From: Candidatus Cyanaurora vandensis
GTDB lineage: Bacteria; Cyanobacteriota; Cyanobacteriia; Gloeobacterales; Anthocerotibacteraceae
DNA: 36,800 nucleotides
Direction: 5' to 3'
Assembly (NCBI RefSeq): GCF_013285555.1
Contig: NZ_JAAXLT010000154.1
Location: 1 to 36,800 of the forward strand
The notes below the pieces were generated by a model. It was not told where the DNA came from, ran no database searches, and saw nothing but the letters and a program-made list of their open reading frames with translations. The position numbers and the translations under genes were made by a program. This document shows, piece after piece, positions 32,689 to 36,800 of this stretch. Numbering within the stretch: position 1 is the stretch's first letter; every line of letters begins with the position of its first letter.

Positions 32689-32770
32689 TGCTCCTCAGTT
32701 ACCAGATCTACTCAGTTCACTCTAACGCATCTGCCTTGTTGCCTGAGTCTGGACCCTGCAGCCTAAATAC

Positions 32771-32796
32771 AAAAAGAGCAGGTCAGCCCTGCTCTT
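32771..32796 (-). terminator. intrinsic terminator of the small lipoprotein gene
   Basis: Perfect 9-bp stem AAGAGCAGG/CCTGCTCTT (32774-32782 with 32788-32796) and a 5-base loop. On the minus strand it runs into a T-run followed by TGTATTT. It lies about 20 bases past the lipoprotein stop and separates it from map. Confidence 0.85.
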
Positions 32797-32817
32797 AGCG
32801 ATGAACGTACCTTTGCC

Positions 32818-33057
32818 CTAGGGCTTGGTCTCTTCAGTGGTCGTGGTGGTCGTGGTCTCTTCCTTCATCGCACCCTCTTCTTTCATCTCGCCGCCCTCTT
32901 TCATGGCACCGGATTCAGTGGTGGTTTCAGCAGGGGCTGTCGTAGTGGTGGATTCGGTGGTCGTTTCGGTTTTTTCGGTACTTCCGCCACAAGCGGCGAG
33001 ACCGACGAGCAAAGTAGCCAGGCCCAAGGCCATTCCAACTTGCTTGAAGGATTGCAT
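32818..33057 (-). CDS. low-complexity Thr/Glu-rich small lipoprotein
   Basis: A 79-residue secreted protein. The signal peptide ends in a lipobox LAAC with Cys23. The mature part is almost only Thr, Glu, Lys, Gly, Ala and Met: two Thr/Glu stretches flank a repeat of GAMKEGGEMKEEGAMKEE. It should be disordered and acidic, anchored by lipid in a membrane. No function can be assigned. It has its own terminator and a promoter region between it and moaB, so it appears to be independently expressed. Confidence 0.75.
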   Translation of the reverse strand: MQSFKQVGMALGLATLLVGLAACGGSTEKTETTTESTTTTAPAETTTESGAMKEGGEMKEEGAMKEETTTTTTTEETKP

Positions 33058-33149
33058 GTTCTCTCCTCAATATTTGGGCATATCCAGTTAGCATCTTACA
33101 GGGAAGTGGGACCCGTGTAACCTTTCTTTACATCTTGCGAGGGATGCTA

Positions 33150-33635
33150 ATGCCCGAATTCGTAGCCTGTGCTGTCTTGACCCTCAGTGATACCCGTACC
33201 CAAGCCGAGGATGTCAGCGGACAGATCATTCAACAATTGCTCCAGCAAGCCGGACATCAGATCATCGCCTACCAAGTGATCCCCGACGAATCTGCTCAAC
33301 TCGCGGACTGGTTGGACCGTTGGCGAGTTCAACCTACCATCCAGGCCATCCTGATTACTGGGGGAACTGGGGTCAGCCCCCGCGACATTACCCCCGAGGT
33401 CCTCCAGACCCGTTTGACCAAACCGCTACCGGGCTTCGGTGAACTCTTCCGTTTACTCTCGTGGGAACAGGTCGGCACCAAAGCCTTAGCTTCACGGGCA
33501 CTGGCGGGGATGATGGAGACTACAGTCGTTTTTGCCCTCCCCGGCTCAACTAAAGCAGTCACGCTGGCGATGGAGCGGTTAATCTTACCGGAGTTGGTCC
33601 ATTTAGTACGGTTAGGAAGTGGGGCAGGGCATTAG
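33150..33635 (+). CDS. moaB: molybdenum cofactor biosynthesis protein MoaB/MogA family
   Basis: A 161-residue molybdopterin-binding-fold protein: VLTLSDTRTQAEDVSGQIIQ, ILITGGTGVSPRDITPEVLQ, and ALPGSTKAVTLAMERLILPE. It activates molybdopterin by adenylylation or a related step. ATG 33150 is chosen because GAGGG lies seven bases upstream and the protein then opens directly on the first strand; TTG 33135 and ATG 33144 are in-frame alternatives. No other Mo-cofactor genes are next to it. Its stop interlocks with that of the convergent antiporter gene in TTAG. Confidence 0.9.
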   Translation: MPEFVACAVLTLSDTRTQAEDVSGQIIQQLLQQAGHQIIAYQVIPDESAQLADWLDRWRVQPTIQAILITGGTGVSPRDITPEVLQTRLTKPLPGFGELFRLLSWEQVGTKALASRALAGMMETTVVFALPGSTKAVTLAMERLILPELVHLVRLGSGAGH

Positions 33636-34831
33636 GCGGGCTCTTTTTTTAAAATCCAGTTCAGGAGCAGGGGTCCTAGGAAGGTGGTCAACAGGACCAT
33701 GATGATGAGGGCGGTATGATTCACGCCATTGAGGACCCCCGAGGTCAGGCCGACACTGGCAAAAACTAGTCCCACCTCTCCCCGAGGCACCATCCCCGCC
33801 CCAATCGCCAGACGGTTAGCCCGGGTCCCCACTGCTGCATAACCACAGAAAAGTTTACCGACTACCGCCGCCACGGTTAGGGCTAGGGCCAGTCCTAGAG
33901 CCTGGGGATTCTGCAACAAAGCCAAGTCCACCCCCGCCCCCACCGTAATAAAGAAGATAGGCAAAAAGAAATCGGTGACAGGCCGCAGTTGCTTCTCGAT
34001 ATCGTGGCGACGGTCTGACTCCGCCAGGACCAACCCCGCCGCAAAAGCCCCAATGATGGCGGCTGAACCCAGTTGTTCCGCGAGATAGGCCAGGGCAAAG
34101 GCAAAAATTAAGGCAGCAGTCAACAGTTCACCTCTGGTTCTGAGGATTAGAACCACTCGCAAAAAGAGCGGCAACGCCAAGTTCCCGAGGACGATCGCCC
34201 CAATTAAGAAGCCCAGGGAGGTGCCGACAATCCACAGGACACTGCCCAGTTCTAAACTTGCGCCGCCTGCGATACTGCTTACTACCGACAACACAACCAC
34301 GCCCAGAATGTCATCAAGGACCGCCGCGCCCAGGATAATCTTGCCCTCATCCCGCGTGAGATAGCCCAAATCAGATAGGACTTTAGCGGTAATGCCAATA
34401 CTGGTCGCTGTCATCGCTGCGCCGACAAAAATCGCTACTAGGGAGGTCGTTCCCACGGATTGCATTACGAGATACCCCAAGCCAAAGGGCACCACCATCC
34501 CCACTAACCCGACTGCCAAGGATTGCTTACCTACTTTTAATAGGCCGCGCAGGTCCGACTCTAGACCAATCTCAAATAGGAGTAGCGTGACCCCCACTTG
34601 CGCCAACAACAGGAGCACTGGCTGACTGGGGTCAATCCATCGCAACCCCGAAACCCCCACCGCCAATCCCGCCACCAACTCTCCTAAAACAGTAGGTTGT
34701 TTCAGCCGGAGAGCTAACTCACCCCCGACTTTGCTTGCGATATAGATAATCACCAAGCTGGCGAGGAGTTGTCCGAGACTGAGTAAGCCCGGTATTACTT
34801 CGCCTACGGGTCCGGCGGCGAGGAAATGCAT
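33632..34831 (-). CDS. CPA2-family cation:proton antiporter
   Basis: A 399-residue polytopic membrane protein of about 12-13 helices. LKQPTVLGELVAGLAVGVSG, LLLFEIGLESDLRGLLKVGK, GAAMTATSIGITAKVLSDLG and the ion-binding Asp pair in GAAVLDDILGVVVLS are CPA2 signatures (KefB/NapA-like). It lacks the RCK/TrkA_N nucleotide-binding domain found in longer KefB proteins. It most likely exchanges Na+ or K+ for H+. The start at 34831 has GGAGG eight bases upstream; the longer frame to 34894 has no matching site. Confidence 0.9.
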   Translation of the reverse strand: MHFLAAGPVGEVIPGLLSLGQLLASLVIIYIASKVGGELALRLKQPTVLGELVAGLAVGVSGLRWIDPSQPVLLLLAQVGVTLLLFEIGLESDLRGLLKVGKQSLAVGLVGMVVPFGLGYLVMQSVGTTSLVAIFVGAAMTATSIGITAKVLSDLGYLTRDEGKIILGAAVLDDILGVVVLSVVSSIAGGASLELGSVLWIVGTSLGFLIGAIVLGNLALPLFLRVVLILRTRGELLTAALIFAFALAYLAEQLGSAAIIGAFAAGLVLAESDRRHDIEKQLRPVTDFFLPIFFITVGAGVDLALLQNPQALGLALALTVAAVVGKLFCGYAAVGTRANRLAIGAGMVPRGEVGLVFASVGLTSGVLNGVNHTALIIMVLLTTFLGPLLLNWILKKEPA

Positions 34832-34982
34832 GGCTTGAACCTCCCTGATTCGTCCCGGTAGATTCCTTGAGGAACCTGACAGACTCCACCACACCGAGAG
34901 CTTTCAGGTCATTATATCGGCAGTGGGTGAGGAAGTTTGATGAGTAAGAATAGTAAGACAGCGTACCCAGGGATTCTAAGCC

Positions 34983-35546
34983 ATGACCACCCAAATGAAT
35001 AGCGTTTGCTGGACTACGGCTGACCTGGAACTGTTGCCTGACAACGGGACACGGTACGAAATTATTGATGGGGAGTTATTCATGACGAGAGCACCCCACT
35101 GGGACCATCAAGAGGCTTGTCTTAGTGTTGGCGCAGCGTTACGCGCTTGGTCAAAAGAGACCGGGTTAGGACGGACTACCATCAACCCTGGTGTGATTTT
35201 TTCTGATACCGATGCGGTTATCCCCGATGTGGTCTGGGCTAGTCAAGCACGCTTAGCCCTAGTCCTAGATACCTCCGGTCATCTCACCGCAGCCCCAGAA
35301 CTCGTCGTCGAGGTGCTTTCCTTGGGAGTAGAACACGAGCGTCGTGACCGGGTGACGAAACTTAAGCTCTATTCAGTGCGGGGAGTCCAGGAGTATTGGC
35401 TGGCGGATTGGCGTTTGCAGCGCGTTGAAATTTATCGGCGCGAACAAGCAGTTCTAGTTTTAGCGGGTACCCTGCTTACCGGAGACACCCTCACGAGCCC
35501 GCTCCTGCCCGGTTTCACCTGTCTCGCCACTTCCCTTTTTACCTAG
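34983..35546 (+). CDS. Uma2-family (DUF820) endonuclease-like protein
   Basis: A 187-residue PD-(D/E)xK-fold protein of the family hugely expanded in cyanobacteria. YEIIDGELFMT, Asp82 in AVIPDVVWAS, Glu110 in PELVVEVLS, and Lys126/Lys128 in VTKLKLYSVRGVQEYW are the expected catalytic arrangement. The biological role of Uma2 proteins is unproven. It is transcribed away from the antiporter gene with about 150 bases between starts. Confidence 0.88.
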   Translation: MTTQMNSVCWTTADLELLPDNGTRYEIIDGELFMTRAPHWDHQEACLSVGAALRAWSKETGLGRTTINPGVIFSDTDAVIPDVVWASQARLALVLDTSGHLTAAPELVVEVLSLGVEHERRDRVTKLKLYSVRGVQEYWLADWRLQRVEIYRREQAVLVLAGTLLTGDTLTSPLLPGFTCLATSLFT

Positions 35547-35630
35547 ACCCAAACACTGAGAATTTTATTACGGGATGCAACAAAACGTTACGACCTATTA
35601 ACATGGGGAGAGCGTGTCGTTTAGCGTGCC

Positions 35631-36497
35631 ATGACCGTAACATATCCGAAGAAGCTGCGGGGCCAGTTCACTGCCCGTGACATGATGAATCTGGTCGTTC
35701 TGGACCCAGCTATCCAGAATCTCACCCTCAACCGCTATCGGTATTCAGAGCAGCGCAGTTGTAAGGATCTGACGGACCTCATCGAGCAGCTAGATGGTCA
35801 ACCCCGTGAATTAGTCCGGGACCTCGCGCGCCATATCAACGATGAAGCCCGTCACGCCATGTGGTTGACCGACCTCCTCTATGACCTGGATGCCCACCTC
35901 GGCACGCCCCTCGGTCCCTCCTACATTGATGAGTACGAAAAGCTCTTACCTGAACTCGCCCAGCCCGATATCATCAATGTCCTAGCTGCCATCAACGTCA
36001 CTGAGAAGCGCGGTTGTAACATTTTTGCTGCCCACCTCGCCGCTCTCAAAAACGCGCCCCAGACGCCCGAAAATAAAGAAGTTGCCCGTGTCCTCGGTCA
36101 GATCTTCCCCGAAGAAGCTGGTCACGTCCGCTGGGGAACCCGTTGGTTGGCGCAACAGGCCAAACTCAGCCCCGACCACGCCCGCCGGGTCGAGGAAGCC
36201 AAATGCACCTACAGCACCGTCGAGCAAGCCGCTTTTGAAGCAGGACTTGACATCACCGTGGGGGCCGAGTTGCGCCGTCTGCAACACCTCACCGAGATTA
36301 CTAGTACCCTGCCCTTGTGGGAGCGGCCCGGTTACTTCTTGGAGCAGTTGCCCCGGATCTTACCGGACCTCAATCAGGCCCGACTCGGGACCGCCCGCTA
36401 CTTCCTGGAGTCAGACCCGGTTAGCTTCATACAACGCTACATCCCAGTTCTGATGGGCAGCCGGATTCCAGCTAAGGCTCCCCAGCCTACCACTTGA
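35631..36497 (+). CDS. ferritin-like di-iron protein of unknown function
   Basis: A 288-residue, mostly helical protein. Probable iron ligands follow the ferritin-like pattern: Glu40 (YRYSEQRS), Glu72 and His75 (DEARHAMW), Glu125 (VTEKRGCN), and Glu162 with His165 (EEAGHVRW). A C-terminal helical extension follows (YFLEQLPRILPDLNQARLGT). It could be an oxidase, oxygenase or storage-like protein; I cannot name the family with certainty. It begins at ATG 35631 with GGGGAG 16-20 bases upstream, a long spacing. No obvious partner gene is adjacent. Confidence 0.7.
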   Translation: MTVTYPKKLRGQFTARDMMNLVVLDPAIQNLTLNRYRYSEQRSCKDLTDLIEQLDGQPRELVRDLARHINDEARHAMWLTDLLYDLDAHLGTPLGPSYIDEYEKLLPELAQPDIINVLAAINVTEKRGCNIFAAHLAALKNAPQTPENKEVARVLGQIFPEEAGHVRWGTRWLAQQAKLSPDHARRVEEAKCTYSTVEQAAFEAGLDITVGAELRRLQHLTEITSTLPLWERPGYFLEQLPRILPDLNQARLGTARYFLESDPVSFIQRYIPVLMGSRIPAKAPQPTT

Positions 36498-36566
36498 GCT
36501 TGTTGTTATCTGGGACAATGCCTAAGATTACACCCGTGGTCGCCGTCGTTCATGCCATGCAAATAA

Positions 36567-36707
36567 AGGTCGGATGGATACGAGACGGACATGGGCATAA
36601 CCGATGAACATAGGGGCACGCCGCAGTGTGCCCTTTTTATCGAGAGCGGCGTAAAACCCCTAGCTTCAGCGATGGGCATATCAGCCGTATCAGCCACAGG
36701 TGAATAG
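36567..36707 (+). pseudogene. 3'-end remnant of a TnpB-type (IS605/IS1341-like) element, with right-end/omega-RNA-like sequence
   Basis: After a TAA at 36564-36566 the forward frame reads ESGVKPLASAMGIS near its end and stops at 36705-36707. I associate this tail and its DNA (the block around 36654-36677) with the 3' end of tnpB copies in cyanobacteria, where coding sequence runs into the right end and guide-RNA scaffold. The upstream bulk of tnpB is missing. Recognition rests on memory of the tail only. If right, this is a solo right end left after deletion. Confidence 0.4.
36613..36638 (+). terminator. GC hairpin with T-run, terminator or part of the TnpB right-end structure
   Basis: GGGCAC (36614-36619) pairs with GTGCCC (36628-36633), followed by TTTTT. 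It could end the transcript of the ferritin-like gene, whose stop lies about 115 bases upstream, or be one of the stem-loops of a TnpB guide RNA/right end. Confidence 0.5.
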
Positions 36708-36741
36708 GATATCTAAGCGACAACTTTCAGCTTAAATAAAC

Positions 36742-36747
36742 TACAAT
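36742..36747 (+). promoter_or_regulatory. -10-like box directly before tnpB
   Basis: TACAAT at 36742-36747 lies seven bases before the tnpB ATG, so transcription would begin at or near the start codon (a leaderless message). It sits in a small palindrome, CTAC-AATA-GTAG plus flanking bases. No strong -35 is visible. Confidence 0.3.
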
Positions 36748-36753
36748 AGTAGT

Positions 36754-36800
36754 ATGTTAGTTCTTGAGTCAAAGTTAGTCGCCACCTCTGAGCAGTTCGC
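36754..36800 (+). CDS. tnpB: start of a TnpB/OrfB-family RNA-guided nuclease (3' end outside window)
   Basis: ATG 36754 opens a frame that stays open to the window edge: MLVLESKLVATSEQFA. This matches the usual opening of cyanobacterial IS1341/IS605-group TnpB proteins (M-L-V-x-E-x-K then E-Q-x, followed in the family by an IRTxQFIRN block beyond this window). Only 15 full codons are visible, so the element's completeness, its tnpA and its ends cannot be judged. Confidence 0.6.
   Translation, partial: MLVLESKLVATSEQF

Noticed and set aside
36506-36697. 63-codon minus-strand frame at the right edge
   Set aside because: It is the antisense of the TnpB tail remnant and hairpin; no independent coding signal.

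Overview
The window is cyanobacterial chromosome. The diagnostic genes are an allophycocyanin alpha/beta pair (4002-5008), membrane-anchored rubredoxin RubA followed by the photosystem II assembly factor Ycf48 (10520-11876), the photosystem I biogenesis factor BtpA (18160-18996), a Ycf21-type chorismate lyase (23224-23805) and cyanophycinase (22271-23101). Base composition is moderately GC-rich and genes are packed closely on both strands. Two linkages usual in cyanobacteria are missing: psbEFLJ does not follow rubA-ycf48, and map-infA stands alone outside the ribosomal-protein cluster. That is compatible with an early-branching lineage (Gloeobacterales-like), but this placement is inference only.

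Layout. 1-3852: the tail of 4-hydroxyphenylpyruvate dioxygenase, then pyrH, dnaX and an isoaspartyl peptidase. 3853-5054: a promoter and leader, apcA, apcB and a strong terminator, with no apcC. 5065-7757: a DRTGG-domain ATPase, tRNA-Ser(GGA), dnaN and a small zinc-finger protein. 7818-10345: a VapBC toxin-antitoxin pair, DoxX, an SGNH hydrolase and a one-repeat FG-GAP mini-protein. 10520-13778: rubA, ycf48 and a phytol-kinase-like gene, facing a DUF429/GNAT pair. 13779-14560: a scar region with an unexplained GC-rich block and a decayed DUF433/DUF5615 toxin-antitoxin pair. 14621-18996: arsS, an EamA transporter, a second asparaginase, a truncated glutathione S-transferase, yidD and btpA. 19058-23101: a secreted TonB-C/TPR protein, two stress proteins of the GSP17M/DUF2382 type, ridA and cphB. 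23224-28566: chorismate lyase, the (p)ppGpp synthetase/hydrolase, a low-GC two-gene insertion, aroQ, and metK behind a SAM riboswitch. 28563-34831: ogt, folK-proA-zinc-ribbon gene, mscL, infA, map, a lipoprotein, moaB and a cation:proton antiporter. 34983-36800: a Uma2 nuclease, a ferritin-like di-iron protein, and a TnpB-type mobile-element boundary.

How the genes fit together. Cyanophycinase plus the isoaspartyl peptidase can take cyanophycin to free aspartate and arginine, and an unrelated second asparaginase adds to nitrogen salvage. HPPD and the phytol-kinase-like protein belong to tocopherol/prenylquinone metabolism, and the chorismate lyase to plastoquinone head-group supply. RubA, Ycf48, BtpA and the allophycocyanins serve photosystem assembly and light harvesting.

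The most notable signals are: the SAM-clan riboswitch before a TTG-started metK; the low-GC toxin/immunity-like pair between rel and aroQ; the doubly broken DUF433/DUF5615 module; the allophycocyanin beta gene with Tyr in place of the usually methylated Asn; a 34-codon leader ORF coupled by ATGA to the DUF2382 gene; and a TnpB 3'-end remnant beside a fresh tnpB start. I found no convincing large new multi-gene system.
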